54,495 nt of DNA, taken from NCBI GenBank assembly GCA_022486935.1, contig JAKVJO010000004.1, forward strand, positions 1 to 54,495, written 5' to 3'. Every line of letters begins with the position of its first letter. Position 1 is the first letter of the stretch. The translations under genes were made by a program, and so were the position numbers. Below are positions 1 to 7,123 of this stretch, one piece after another. The stretch is from Solobacterium sp. (lineage in GTDB: Bacteria; Bacillota_I; Bacilli_A; Erysipelotrichales; Erysipelotrichaceae). A model generated the notes under the pieces. It searched no databases. It saw only the letters and a list, made by a program, of their open reading frames with translations, and had not been told where the DNA came from.

Positions 1-178
1 GAGTTCATCAACGCTTATAAGTCAGCTTCCTCCCGTATGATACGGAAACAGTACTCAAAGGAACTGAACACTTATTATTGGAAGCCCTACTTCTGGAGTC
101 TGTCTTACTTCCTTGGCACAGTCAGCGACCGCAGTGAAGAAGCAGTCAGAACCTATATCCAAAACCAGAAAGACTGAG
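1..178 (+). pseudogene. tnpA: IS200/IS605-family transposase TnpA, 3' end only
   Basis: The reading frame open at the window edge runs to TGA at 176-178. Its product has the C-terminal signature of Y1 (IS200-type) transposases: a YKSASS stretch, then a WKPYFWSLSYF stretch and a short helix ending in YIQNQKD. The N-terminal HUH motif lies outside the window, so the gene may be intact upstream. It is followed directly by what looks like the right-end hairpin of the element. TnpA performs single-strand cut-and-paste transposition. The family call is firm; whether the element is active cannot be told from here. Confidence 0.8.
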
Positions 179-180
179 AA

Positions 181-232
181 GGTGGCATTCACCCAAAGCT
201 GATACGCGGTTCAGTTGTGGTACTCTGCCCGG
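181..232 (+). mobile_element. Probable right end of the IS200-type element
   Basis: Directly after the transposase stop the sequence GGTGGCATTCACCC is followed about 20 bases later by GTACTCTGCC. This resembles the subterminal imperfect hairpin of IS200 elements, which reads GGCATTCA...CTCTGCC in many family members. The true cleavage site was not identified and the boundary is approximate. Confidence 0.5.
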
Positions 233-240
233 AATGATAG

Positions 241-435
241 ATTTCCAAGCAGAATCTGTTTCTCTGAAGTACCCATCATGCATGCCTCCGAAGTACGCTT
301 TGTTGATATTCCTATTCTAGTCCGGTTTGTTTTAGGCGGCATAAAACAGAAATCTGGATTTTTGTGAAAATAATGGTCAAATGTTAGTCAAATGTATCAA
401 ACAGGTAGATTGAGAACATTTATAGCAGAGTATAC
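241..435. other. Intergenic, nothing recognised
   Basis: No coding frame, hairpin or repeat was found between the IS end and the tRNA-Pro terminator. Confidence 0.5.
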
Positions 436-474
436 AAAAAGCCCATACACCGCATGGTTGTGCGACATATAGGC
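436..474 (-). terminator. Rho-independent terminator of tRNA-Pro
   Basis: On the minus strand a stem of about 14 pairs, including several G-U pairs (left arm GCCTATATGTCGCA, right arm TGCGGTGTATGGGC), with loop CAACCA is followed by TTTTTG. It lies 12 bases past the tRNA 3' end. Confidence 0.75.
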
Positions 475-485
475 ATATCAATCAA

Positions 486-562
486 TGGTCGGAATGACGG
501 GATTTGAACCCGTGACCTCTTCGTCCCTAACGAAGCGCGCTACCAAGCTGCGCCACATTCCG
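486..562 (-). tRNA. tRNA-Pro (anticodon AGG), CCA encoded
   Basis: The minus strand folds into a complete cloverleaf: acceptor CGGAATG/CATTCCG, D stem GCGC/GCGC, anticodon stem CTTCG/CGAAG, T stem ACGGG/CCCGT with loop TTCAAAT, discriminator A, then encoded CCA. The anticodon loop TTAGGGA places AGG at positions 34-36, so it reads CCN proline codons. A34 is unusual in bacteria, where tRNA-Pro normally carries U34, G34 or C34. It would presumably need deamination to inosine by TadA. The gene has its own promoter and terminator. Confidence 0.95.
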
Positions 563-633
563 AATTGCCGGTACTGATCTTTGAATCTGCAGACGGCTTC
601 AGCCGTAAGCTCGCGCAGTACTTGCGCTTAGTC

Positions 634-662
634 ATTATACCGTTCTGACGGACTTCTGCCAA
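634..662 (-). promoter_or_regulatory. Sigma-70 promoter of tRNA-Pro
   Basis: On the minus strand TTGGCA and TATAAT are separated by exactly 17 bases. Transcription would start near 627, giving a 5' leader of about 65 bases before the tRNA. Confidence 0.75.
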
Positions 663-878
663 GATTTTCGGTATTATGGCTTGCTGAAACTCTTTGGTAT
701 CTGGAAATTTTTCAAGAAAGGATTGATTCAGTCTTTTGATGATCAAAATGAAAATAACAGAGACAGCGGATCAGCAGAATGTTTGGTCTTCATCCTCTGT
801 GAATGGAAGACAATTCTTATGGAAGATCATCAGAAAGAAAAGACCCGCATGGAATAACATCAGGATTGCCTGCTGCAG
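663..878. other. Spacer between the two tRNA units, nothing recognised
   Basis: This stretch between the tRNA-Pro promoter and the tRNA-Arg terminator has short open frames on both strands. None has a ribosome site or a recognisable product. Confidence 0.4.
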
Positions 879-918
879 AAAAAAGCCGCTGAACCTGTAT
901 CTGCACAGGTCTTGCGGC
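879..918 (-). terminator. Rho-independent terminator of tRNA-Arg
   Basis: On the minus strand GCCGC-aa-GACCTG pairs with CAGGTT-ca-GCGGC and is followed by TTTTTT. It begins a few bases past the tRNA 3' end. Confidence 0.8.
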
Positions 919-925
919 ATTGTTT

Positions 926-1002
926 TGGCGTTCCCGAGGTGATTCGAACACCCGGCCTACCGCTTAGGAGGCGGTCGCTCTATCCAGCTGAGCTACGGGA
1001 AC
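926..1002 (-). tRNA. tRNA-Arg (anticodon CCU), CCA encoded
   Basis: The minus strand shows acceptor GTTCCCG/CGGGAAC, D stem GCTC/GAGC, anticodon stem ACCGC/GCGGT with loop CTCCTAA (anticodon CCT), T arm with TTCGAAT, discriminator G and encoded CCA. It reads AGG arginine codons. It has its own promoter and terminator. Confidence 0.95.
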
Positions 1003-1011
1003 ATCTAACGA

Positions 1012-1040
1012 ATTGTAAGGTGCTATTAGCAAAGTGTCAA
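1012..1040 (-). promoter_or_regulatory. Sigma-70 promoter of tRNA-Arg
   Basis: TTGACA and TACAAT on the minus strand, spaced 17 bases, lie just upstream of the tRNA 5' end; transcription would start about 5 to 7 bases downstream of TACAAT. Confidence 0.75.
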
Positions 1041-1076
1041 ACGCATTCGGTATTCTTAGGAGACTAAGCGGGAATC

Positions 1077-1097
1077 CTCGGTAATTCAATTGCCGAG
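1077..1097. repeat. Inverted repeat upstream of degV-like gene
   Basis: CTCGGTAATT and AATTGCCGAG form a near-perfect inverted repeat with a one-base centre and one G-U pair. It has no T-run, and its role is unknown. Confidence 0.5.
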
Positions 1098-1161
1098 CAG
1101 TTCAAGAGGGGCTTGTAATATCTGCTTTTTCTATAGGGGTAGCGCTGATCCATTATACAGT

Positions 1162-1195
1162 GATTTGCCTGTTTTGTAGACACAAAAGGCAAATC
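1162..1195. repeat. Long stem-loop upstream of degV-like gene
   Basis: GATTTGCC pairs with GGCAAATC and, after a two-base bulge, TTTTGT pairs with ACAAAA around loop AGAC. No U-tract follows on the plus strand. It may be a leader structure of the DegV transcript or an end of the tRNA unit region. Confidence 0.5.
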
Positions 1196-1272
1196 GTATT
1201 CCCGGATAATCAATCGGGTTTGATATGATATGGGCGCAGCCCGGAGGGGGACTTGCAAAAGGGGAAATGCTT

Positions 1273-2160
1273 ATGAGTGACTATCAGGTTATTACCGACG
1301 CAACATGCGACATGAATCAGGACATTCTGGAAGCACATCACATTGATGTCATTCCAATGCTTGTAACATTCAATGATGGAAGATCATTCCTTCATTATCC
1401 GGATTTCCGGAATTTCAAAGCCAAGGATTTCTACGATGAACTGCGGAAAGGAAATCTTTCGCACTCCACCCAGATTACACCGGCAACGTATCTCGAATAT
1501 TTCTCACCGATTCTGGAAGCCGGGAAAGATATTCTGTATATCTGCTTCTCCAGCGGCATGTCCAATACTTATGAATCCAGTCTGATGGCAGTCAAACAGC
1601 TGAAGGAAAAGTATCCGGAACGTACCATCATCTCAATTGATTCTCTGTGTGCCTGCGGCGGTGAGGGTGTCTTCGCAGTACAGGCTGCACTGAACAAAGA
1701 AGCCGGCATGGACATTGAGACCAATGCCAAATGGCTGAACGACAACAAATTGAAGCTGGCGCATTACTTCACTGTAGGCGATCTGTTCTACCTGCATAAG
1801 GGCGGAAGAGTATCAGCAGCTACTGCCATTGTCGGCTCGGCACTGTCAATCAAACCGATTCTGATTGTTGATGAAGAAGGCAAGCTGAAGATGATCAGCA
1901 CTGCCCACGGCAAGCGGGCCAGTCTGAAGAAACTGCTTACCATGACCCAGCAGACGATTGTGGATCCGGAGAATCAGATTCTGTATATCTCCCATACAGA
2001 CTGTCTGGAAGACGCAGAGAATCTGAAAGCTGCAGTCAAGGAAGCGATTCCCTGCAAAGATGTTATTATTACTACAGTCGGACCGGTTGTAGGAACCCAT
2101 ACAGGACCGACACACGTATGCCTGTTCTCCTGGGGGACCGGCAGAAGACCGGAGAAATAA
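1273..2160 (+). CDS. DegV family fatty-acid-binding protein
   Basis: The product, about 295 residues, has the DegV pattern: N-terminal YQVITDATCDM, the acyl-contact segment SHSTQITPATY, the ISSGMS-like CFSSGMSNTYES, the LHKGGRVS motif, and a C-terminal GTHTGP close to the stop. DegV/FakB proteins carry a fatty acid and present it to the kinase FakA for phospholipid synthesis. ATG at 1273 is preferred over the in-frame ATG at 1225 because an AAGGGG ribosome site lies nine bases upstream. The C terminus ends in a basic GRRPEK tail. A second DegV is at 50104. The pentapeptide gene begins eight bases after the stop, suggesting one transcript. Confidence 0.9.
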   Translation: MSDYQVITDATCDMNQDILEAHHIDVIPMLVTFNDGRSFLHYPDFRNFKAKDFYDELRKGNLSHSTQITPATYLEYFSPILEAGKDILYICFSSGMSNTYESSLMAVKQLKEKYPERTIISIDSLCACGGEGVFAVQAALNKEAGMDIETNAKWLNDNKLKLAHYFTVGDLFYLHKGGRVSAATAIVGSALSIKPILIVDEEGKLKMISTAHGKRASLKKLLTMTQQTIVDPENQILYISHTDCLEDAENLKAAVKEAIPCKDVIITTVGPVVGTHTGPTHVCLFSWGTGRRPEK

Positions 2161-2168
2161 ATATTACG

Positions 2169-2792
2169 ATGAACAAACGCTCTATTCCAACATTTGAAGA
2201 AGAGCTGCAGAACGGTACACTCAATCATCTGTCTGAGGGGTACCGTTTTGATAATCTGCAGTTTGCCAATGAGACCTGTACCAGAGATCTTTCCGAACTG
2301 GAGTTTCACGAGTGTCAGTTTGATCATGTGGTCTTCAGCAGTGCCTGTAAAGGGACCCTGTACGCTGATGCGATCTTTGACCACTGTGAGTTTTCCAATA
2401 TGGACTTTGAAGAGTCAGTCTTCCGCCGGGCACAGTTCAATCACTGCCGTCTGACCGGTGTGGACCTGTCCCGCAGCGTATTCCAGGATGTGGAATTCAG
2501 GGAGTGCGAGGGAAGATATGCGTCCTTCAGCGGATCAACGTTCAAGCAGGTGCTGTTTGAGCGCTGTGTCCTTGCCCAGACCGGCTTCTCTTCCTGCAAG
2601 TTTACCAATACAGAACTCCATGACAATGACTTTACGGAAGCAGAGTTTGTGGATACCAGACTGGCTGGGCTGGATTTCTCGGATTCTCTGTTTCAGGGAA
2701 TTATGGTATCTCCGGAAGACCTGAAAGGCGTCACCTTAAACTCGGACCAGGCGATTATGTGCGTTCAACTGCTTGGAATCCGTGTAAAGTAA
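2169..2792 (+). CDS. Pentapeptide-repeat protein
   Basis: The product of 207 residues is built largely of five-residue units of the A(D/N)LXX type with central Phe or Leu, for example FHECQF, FDHCEF, FRRAQF, FERCVL and LDFSDSLF. Such proteins fold as a right-handed quadrilateral beta-helix. Some family members mimic DNA and protect gyrase from quinolones, but many have no known role, so no function is assigned here. No signal peptide is visible, so it is probably cytoplasmic. ATG 2169 has GGAGA about 12 bases upstream. It follows the DegV gene after eight bases. Confidence 0.85.
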   Translation: MNKRSIPTFEEELQNGTLNHLSEGYRFDNLQFANETCTRDLSELEFHECQFDHVVFSSACKGTLYADAIFDHCEFSNMDFEESVFRRAQFNHCRLTGVDLSRSVFQDVEFRECEGRYASFSGSTFKQVLFERCVLAQTGFSSCKFTNTELHDNDFTEAEFVDTRLAGLDFSDSLFQGIMVSPEDLKGVTLNSDQAIMCVQLLGIRVK

Positions 2793-2899
2793 ACAGTTTC
2801 ACGAATCTTTCACAAGATCAGCATAGACATTACACAAGAATTTAGTATTGTATCAGTGTCAAATGAATAGTTTGATATTTCTTTCCCCCTATAGGAAGC

Positions 2900-2932
2900 G
2901 GGATCTGCGTGCTGGCAGGTCCCTTTTCTTTG
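2900..2932 (+). terminator. Rho-independent terminator before the MntP-like gene
   Basis: GGGATCTG and CAGGTCCC form an eight-pair stem with loop CGTGCTGG followed by TTTTCTTT. It ends the pentapeptide transcript or acts as an attenuator in the leader of the next gene, since a weak promoter (TAGACA and TATTGT) lies upstream near 2830-2857. Confidence 0.7.
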
Positions 2933-3019
2933 GATTCGTGAACATAAAGCGCTTTTTGTATACACTACTGTAATAAGCGATTAGGTAAAATGTATCAGTA
3001 TTTAAGCGGAGGCAGACAA

Positions 3020-3589
3020 ATGAGAGTGTTTCAGGCAGTTCTCATCTTTATAGGATTGGCATTGGACAGTTTTGTACTGATGATGAATCAGGGGGCAAGG
3101 CTGAATAAGCTGAAGTTCGCAGATTCAGTGCGTTATGCAGTGATTTATGCGGCAACCAGTGTGGGCGCAGTACTGATTGGCTATGCAATTTCCATTCTGT
3201 TCAAGGATATCCTTGGCGATCGGTTCGAGATCTTTGTTGCATGTCTCGCGATTTTTGCGCTCGGATGTTTTATCATGGTAAAGAGTTTCAAGGCACAGGC
3301 GGTTGTTGAGACCGTTGATAATGACTTCAATAACAAGAAGTGCTTCCAGCTCGCGCTTGTGACAAGTCTTGATACGCTGTTTCTGGGCGTCTGCTTCTCG
3401 TTTCTGGGAATCGGGCTTGGTTATGCAGTACTTCTGTCATTTGTGGTAACATTAGTAGCAATTGTAGTGGCATTGACCATTGGCTACAATCTTGGCTCCA
3501 GCTATACAAGGGTTGTTGGAATGTCTGGCGGATGTCTGATGATCATATTTGCACTGTACCTGCTTACTGTATATATGATCCGCTTATAG
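3020..3589 (+). CDS. MntP-like (DUF204) membrane efflux protein
   Basis: The product of 189 residues has six predicted membrane segments in two similar halves. Each half opens with the MntP-type motif containing Asp: LALDSFVLMMNQGA near the N terminus and TSLDTLFLGVCFSFLG in the second half. MntP proteins export Mn(II). This protein is a divergent member, so the ion is inferred only. ATG 3020 has GGAGG seven bases upstream and is chosen over ATG 2990. The downstream TetR gene starts 17 bases after the stop, so the two are probably co-transcribed. Confidence 0.75.
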   Translation: MRVFQAVLIFIGLALDSFVLMMNQGARLNKLKFADSVRYAVIYAATSVGAVLIGYAISILFKDILGDRFEIFVACLAIFALGCFIMVKSFKAQAVVETVDNDFNNKKCFQLALVTSLDTLFLGVCFSFLGIGLGYAVLLSFVVTLVAIVVALTIGYNLGSSYTRVVGMSGGCLMIIFALYLLTVYMIRL

Positions 3590-3606
3590 AAATTCAGGGG
3601 AGAGGC

Positions 3607-4170
3607 ATGGAAAATCGAAAGGGCATGATGAGGGCATCGCTCTATGAATCATTGAGAGAACTGATGCTTAAAAAAGTCTTTGAGAAGATTACGATCAAGC
3701 AGATCTGCGATCAGACCGGCGTCATCCGGGCAACCTTTTATAATTATTTTGATGATAAGTATGACTGTCTGAATGCAATCGTCCATCATGATCTCACGGA
3801 AGAGATGCTGTCCAACCCGGACAAGGATGTCGCCAAGAATACCATCGAGCATGCCCTGCAGCGGGTAGACGAGAACCGCAATTTCTATCGGATTGCCTAT
3901 AACGTCACCGGCCAGAACAGTTTCGAGGATATGATCCGCGTCAATCTTCAACTGATGTTTGAAGAATACTTCCGGCATTACCGTAAGCCGGGATATATCG
4001 AGCAGTATCCTGACGCGCTGCTGTCGGCATACTATGGCGAGTGTCTCGCGTTTGTGATCAAACAGTTTGTCTTCCAGAAAGACGGCGAACTGACAGTGAA
4101 GCAGGCTGCGGCAATGTTACTGGATCTGATGGGACACAGTTTCTACGACTTCGTCACTTATAACGGATAA
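3607..4170 (+). CDS. TetR family transcriptional regulator
   Basis: The product of 187 residues has an N-terminal TetR helix-turn-helix: ITIKQICDQTGVIRATFYNYF, followed by a divergent all-helical ligand domain. The spacing and the FYNYFDDKYD end of the HTH are typical. ATG 3607 follows GGGGAG and sits 17 bases after the MntP-like gene, so it may be an autoregulator of that pair. The inducer is unknown. A strong terminator follows. Confidence 0.88.
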   Translation: MENRKGMMRASLYESLRELMLKKVFEKITIKQICDQTGVIRATFYNYFDDKYDCLNAIVHHDLTEEMLSNPDKDVAKNTIEHALQRVDENRNFYRIAYNVTGQNSFEDMIRVNLQLMFEEYFRHYRKPGYIEQYPDALLSAYYGECLAFVIKQFVFQKDGELTVKQAAAMLLDLMGHSFYDFVTYNG

Positions 4171-4176
4171 CAGACT

Positions 4177-4227
4177 AAGACAGATGAACTGAAGGGCAAA
4201 GATGCCTGATGGTCCATCTGTCTTTTT
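4177..4227 (+). terminator. Rho-independent terminator after tetR
   Basis: AAGACAGATG and CATCTGTCTT form a ten-pair stem around a long loop. The downstream sequence is TTTTTGG. Confidence 0.75.
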
Positions 4228-4232
4228 GGTAT

Positions 4233-4258
4233 CAGAAAAGCAGGAATCTCTTCCTGCT
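4233..4258 (-). terminator. Terminator of the COG0523 GTPase operon
   Basis: On the minus strand AGCAGGAA pairs with TTCCTGCT around GAGA and is followed by TTTTCTG. The stem reaches the stop codon of the GTPase gene. Confidence 0.75.
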
Positions 4259-5202
4259 CAGCTGAAGGTTACATATTCGTTTTCGGGACCCTTGTACTTC
4301 CAGATGTGATCAGCATAGATGACGGGATACTTCTGACCGTCAGGTCCGTCCAGCAGTTTGATCTTACCCTGGACATCAACCCATTCATCCATCTGCAGTT
4401 CTTCAATCTTGACGCCGGTCACGGTGATGCCGCACAGGGAAGTATCCTGCTCACAGCAGACCATGGCTCTTCTGCCAAGGACAAACGACTGCTTATAACT
4501 CTCCGGAAGCTTCTCGGCATACTTGCCGCGCACCCGGATTTCCTTACCATTGTAGTTTTCAATGTTGTCCATGAGATCCATGTACCAGATGCCGTAGTCA
4601 TCATCTGTGATATCAATGACATCGGCGTTCATATCGTATGGAAGTTTGCCTTCCTTGAATTCGACCGGTTCTCCGAAGTTTCCTTCGTAGTAGATCTCAC
4701 ACTTGCGGTTGATAGCCTTGATCGTTCCGCGCATGGCTCTTGGCGACATGTCACTGGTACAGCGGTTGACGATGACTACATCGCTGTAACGCAGCTGTTC
4801 AAACAGCATGCCGCGCATATTCTGGATGTACAGCTGAAACGTGGTCGCATCAATCGTTGACAGGATCTCAACCAATGGCCAGAAGTCCGGCATGTCCTTC
4901 AAGAGGGAATCCGGAATCTTTTCACTGCCGTTGAATTCAATGAATACCTGATTTGGATGATAGACCGTATCCAGTTCCCGCATCTTCTGCGGAGTCAGTT
5001 CCAGTGAGGAATCGAAGAACTCGATAAATGCCTTGTGCTCATCCAGCCATTCTTCTGTATATTCTGTTTCACCCTGTTCAAAGCACAGGATCAATGTGCG
5101 CGGATCTGATTCCATGAACTGCGGATCACTCAGCGTATCCATGAGCAGGGAAGTTTTTCCGCTGTCCAGAAAGCCGGTGAACAGATAGACCGGTGTCGGC
5201 AT
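4258..5202 (-). CDS. G3E-family GTPase fused to a DUF1980-like C-terminal domain
   Basis: The product is 314 residues. Residues 1 to about 165 form a CobW/COG0523-like P-loop GTPase with Walker A GFLDSGKT (10-17) and a VNRCTSD segment (145-151) near the usual guanine-recognition site. The metal-chaperone CxCC motif is absent. Residues 205-310 resemble the C-terminal domain of the YcgQ/TIGR03943 family: an OB-like segment with FVLGRRAMVCCEQD (Cys249-Cys250), DEWVDVQG and YPVIYADHI. Translation starts one base after the stop of the His-rich COG0523 gene, so the two are tightly coupled. Both likely handle a transition metal. The fusion is inferred by eye. Confidence 0.75.
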   Translation of the reverse strand: MPTPVYLFTGFLDSGKTSLLMDTLSDPQFMESDPRTLILCFEQGETEYTEEWLDEHKAFIEFFDSSLELTPQKMRELDTVYHPNQVFIEFNGSEKIPDSLLKDMPDFWPLVEILSTIDATTFQLYIQNMRGMLFEQLRYSDVVIVNRCTSDMSPRAMRGTIKAINRKCEIYYEGNFGEPVEFKEGKLPYDMNADVIDITDDDYGIWYMDLMDNIENYNGKEIRVRGKYAEKLPESYKQSFVLGRRAMVCCEQDTSLCGITVTGVKIEELQMDEWVDVQGKIKLLDGPDGQKYPVIYADHIWKYKGPENEYVTFS

Positions 5203-5203
5203 C

Positions 5204-6229
5204 CTACTTCACTCCAAACAGTTCTTTCATCGCCGCTTCATCTACAGAAGTGCCGATGATGGTGATCAGTCCGGTATAGGCAGCACTGCCCTTGCGGACA
5301 TCGACATCGCCCGGTACAAAGTCAAAGAACAGCCAGCTGCTGTTATCAGTGCCTGGAACAATGCCCTTGGCTCTGACAATATTCTCCGGCAGTTTGGCAA
5401 GGATTGCCTTCAACTGATCTGCGGAATACTTGTTGACAGTCTCGAAGCCGATGGAGTCAAAGACATCGTCGGCATCCAGTTCGCCGTCATGGTGATGGTG
5501 GTGATGATGGTGCTCGCAGTGATCGTGATCATGTTCATCATGGTCATCATGATCATGGTGATGATGTTCCTCATGATCGTGATCGTCATCATCATCGTCT
5601 TCTTCCGGTTCCAGTTCGCCGAGATCCTTTGGAAAGCCGGTTCCGGCTCCGGTCATGGCATCAAAGATGGATGCGCCGGTCAGTTCGTCCCAGGCAGTGG
5701 TGATAATACGGGCAGTTGGATTCAGTTCGCGGATAATGGCGATGTCTTCCTGCAGCTTTTCATCGTTGGTCTTCTGGGTCTTGGACAGGATGACACAGGA
5801 TGCGGTGGCAATCTGATCATCGAAGAAGTCCTTGAAATTCTTGTGGTACATCTTGCAGCGGGCCGCATCAACAACGGTGCTGTAGCTGTCCAGTTCCACA
5901 CCGTCGACCGTGCGGATGATCTTCAGGATGTCAGAGAGTTTTCCGACACCGGAAGGTTCAATGATGATGCGCTCCGGGTGATAGGTATCAATGACCTTGC
6001 GGAGTGCTTTCTGGAAGTCGCCGCGCAGGGTGCAGCAGATACAGCCGGAGTTGATCTCTTTGATTTCAATGCCGGCATCCTTGAGGAAGCTGCCGTCAAT
6101 GCCGATCTCGCCGAATTCATTCTCGACCAGTACAACCTGCTGGCCGGCAAATTCTTCCTTGATGAGTTTGGAGATCAGGGTTGTTTTTCCTGCTCCGAGA
6201 AATCCTGAAATTACATTTACTTTTGTCAT
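5204..6229 (-). CDS. COG0523 (CobW/YjiA-like) metallochaperone GTPase with His-rich region
   Basis: The product of 341 residues has Walker A GFLGAGKTT (9-17), the metal-binding SGCICCTLRGD (Cys63, Cys65, Cys66), a VENEFGEIGID switch region, a divergent LSKTQKTN segment where the guanine-recognition NKxD motif is expected, and a C-terminal CobW_C domain. Residues about 211-248 are almost entirely Asp, Glu and His, with one Cys, a probable Zn(II), Ni(II) or Co(II) reservoir. Family members deliver metal to enzymes or act under zinc shortage. The Cys motif and His stretch support a metal role; the metal is not known. A hairpin lies in the leader at 6266-6288. No clear Zur box was found. Confidence 0.9.
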   Translation of the reverse strand: MTKVNVISGFLGAGKTTLISKLIKEEFAGQQVVLVENEFGEIGIDGSFLKDAGIEIKEINSGCICCTLRGDFQKALRKVIDTYHPERIIIEPSGVGKLSDILKIIRTVDGVELDSYSTVVDAARCKMYHKNFKDFFDDQIATASCVILSKTQKTNDEKLQEDIAIIRELNPTARIITTAWDELTGASIFDAMTGAGTGFPKDLGELEPEEDDDDDDHDHEEHHHHDHDDHDEHDHDHCEHHHHHHHHDGELDADDVFDSIGFETVNKYSADQLKAILAKLPENIVRAKGIVPGTDNSSWLFFDFVPGDVDVRKGSAAYTGLITIIGTSVDEAAMKELFGVK

Positions 6230-6265
6230 GTGTATAGGTACCTCCGTACGTGTTCAGATAATAAT

Positions 6266-6288
6266 GGACAGAGAATGAATCTCCGTCC
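6266..6288 (-). promoter_or_regulatory. Leader stem-loop before the COG0523 operon
   Basis: On the minus strand GGACGGAGA pairs with TCTCTGTCC around TTCAT, nine pairs. It is not followed by a T-run. It lies between a probable extended -10 element and the ribosome site and may be an operator or an RNA element. Confidence 0.45.
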
Positions 6289-6299
6289 GTTCAATGCTT

Positions 6300-6308
6300 A
6301 TATTAGCA
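6300..6308 (-). promoter_or_regulatory. Possible extended -10 promoter of the COG0523 operon
   Basis: TGCTAATAT on the minus strand fits an extended -10 element (TGnTAATAT). No good -35 is seen at the correct distance. Confidence 0.35.
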
Positions 6309-6334
6309 CAATCGTCAAGCCTGACTGCTGTACA

Positions 6335-6928
6335 TTATGGTTTCAATGTCTTCCTGATGATTTCGAAGATCACCGGCCTGACTTCTTCCATGGTGCAGGG
6401 GTAGTGATCAATGATTGCCGAGTAACAGACAGTGGCGACCATGCCGGTCAGTGCAAACATCTCTGTCAGCAGGTGATCCGCACTGAGATGATTCTCTGCT
6501 GCATACTTCCGGATGGAAGTGCGGATGGATCCGATCAGTTCATCATCAGACGCGACCAGTTCTTCTTTGGATACCGTCCAGGTGAAGTCCCTTCTCAACA
6601 GCTTCAAGAGATCTGTATCTTTCTCAAAGCGGTTGATGATGTAATCTGCCATCACCAGGCAGTTTTCCACAAAGTCCTCTGTCCGGTGTGCTTTCATCCA
6701 GGTATAGGCTTCTTCCAGAAGACCATAGCTGATCCGCATGTTCAGTGACTTGGCAATATCTTCCTTGTCCTTGAAATACAGGTAAAAAGTTCCCTTTGCA
6801 ATGTCAGCCTGCTCACAGATGCGGGCAATGCTCGCACCGCCAACGCCTTCGCTGATAAAGCATTCATATGCCGCATCCAGTAAACGCTTCCGTTTATCTG
6901 CTTTTTTCCGTTCAATCAAAAGTGCCAT
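6335..6928 (-). CDS. TetR family regulator, divergent from the MMPL exporter
   Basis: The product of 197 residues has a classical N-terminal TetR HTH: RLLDAAYECFISEGVGGASIARICE followed by IAKGTFYLYFKDKEDI. The rest is a helical ligand-binding and dimer domain. AGAAGG lies five bases before the ATG. It is transcribed away from the MMPL transporter gene across a 195-base region that holds a palindrome, TGACC-AAG-GGTCA, at the transporter's predicted start site. It is therefore the probable repressor of that operon. The ligand is unknown. No terminator separates it from the COG0523 operon downstream. Confidence 0.9.
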   Translation of the reverse strand: MALLIERKKADKRKRLLDAAYECFISEGVGGASIARICEQADIAKGTFYLYFKDKEDIAKSLNMRISYGLLEEAYTWMKAHRTEDFVENCLVMADYIINRFEKDTDLLKLLRRDFTWTVSKEELVASDDELIGSIRTSIRKYAAENHLSADHLLTEMFALTGMVATVCYSAIIDHYPCTMEEVRPVIFEIIRKTLKP

Positions 6929-7005
6929 AAGTACCTTCTTTTTCCTTATTATATGACAAATTTACTCGAAATATACAAACATGGGAATATGACTAAAAGA
7001 CATTA

Positions 7006-7033
7006 TTGAAATGTGGTCAGCAGTGAATATACT
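7006..7033 (+). promoter_or_regulatory. Promoter of the MMPL operon
   Basis: TTGAAA and TATACT are separated by 16 bases. Transcription would start near 7040, directly at the palindrome. Confidence 0.65.
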
Positions 7034-7040
7034 AATTAAG

Positions 7041-7053
7041 TGACCAAGGGTCA
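7041..7053. promoter_or_regulatory. Probable TetR operator
   Basis: TGACC-AAG-GGTCA is a perfect 5-3-5 palindrome covering the predicted transcription start of the MMPL operon. It is the expected position for repression by the divergent TetR protein. Confidence 0.6.
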
Positions 7054-7057
7054 TTTT

Positions 7058-7097
7058 ATCTGATGGACCAGGAATCATGACTCCTGCTTGATCAGAT
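7058..7097 (+). repeat. Leader stem-loop of the MMPL mRNA
   Basis: ATCTGAT pairs with ATCAGAT, and inside it CAGGA pairs with TCCTG, separated by a small internal loop. It ends 15 bases before the ribosome site. Confidence 0.45.
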
Positions 7098-7123
7098 CAA
7101 ATGACATAGACAGGGGAGAACGG

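Noticed and set aside
540-746. Minus-strand ORF of 68 codons across the tRNA-Pro gene
   Set aside because: It runs through the tRNA promoter and the tRNA itself, starts at TTG without a ribosome site, and shows no family.
2820-2990. yybP-ykoY Mn riboswitch before the MntP-like gene
   Set aside because: The conserved core pattern of that riboswitch could not be found; only a simple terminator is present.
5410-6208. Long antisense ORFs over the His-rich gene
   Set aside because: They are mirror frames produced by the repeated CAT/GAT codons of the real gene.
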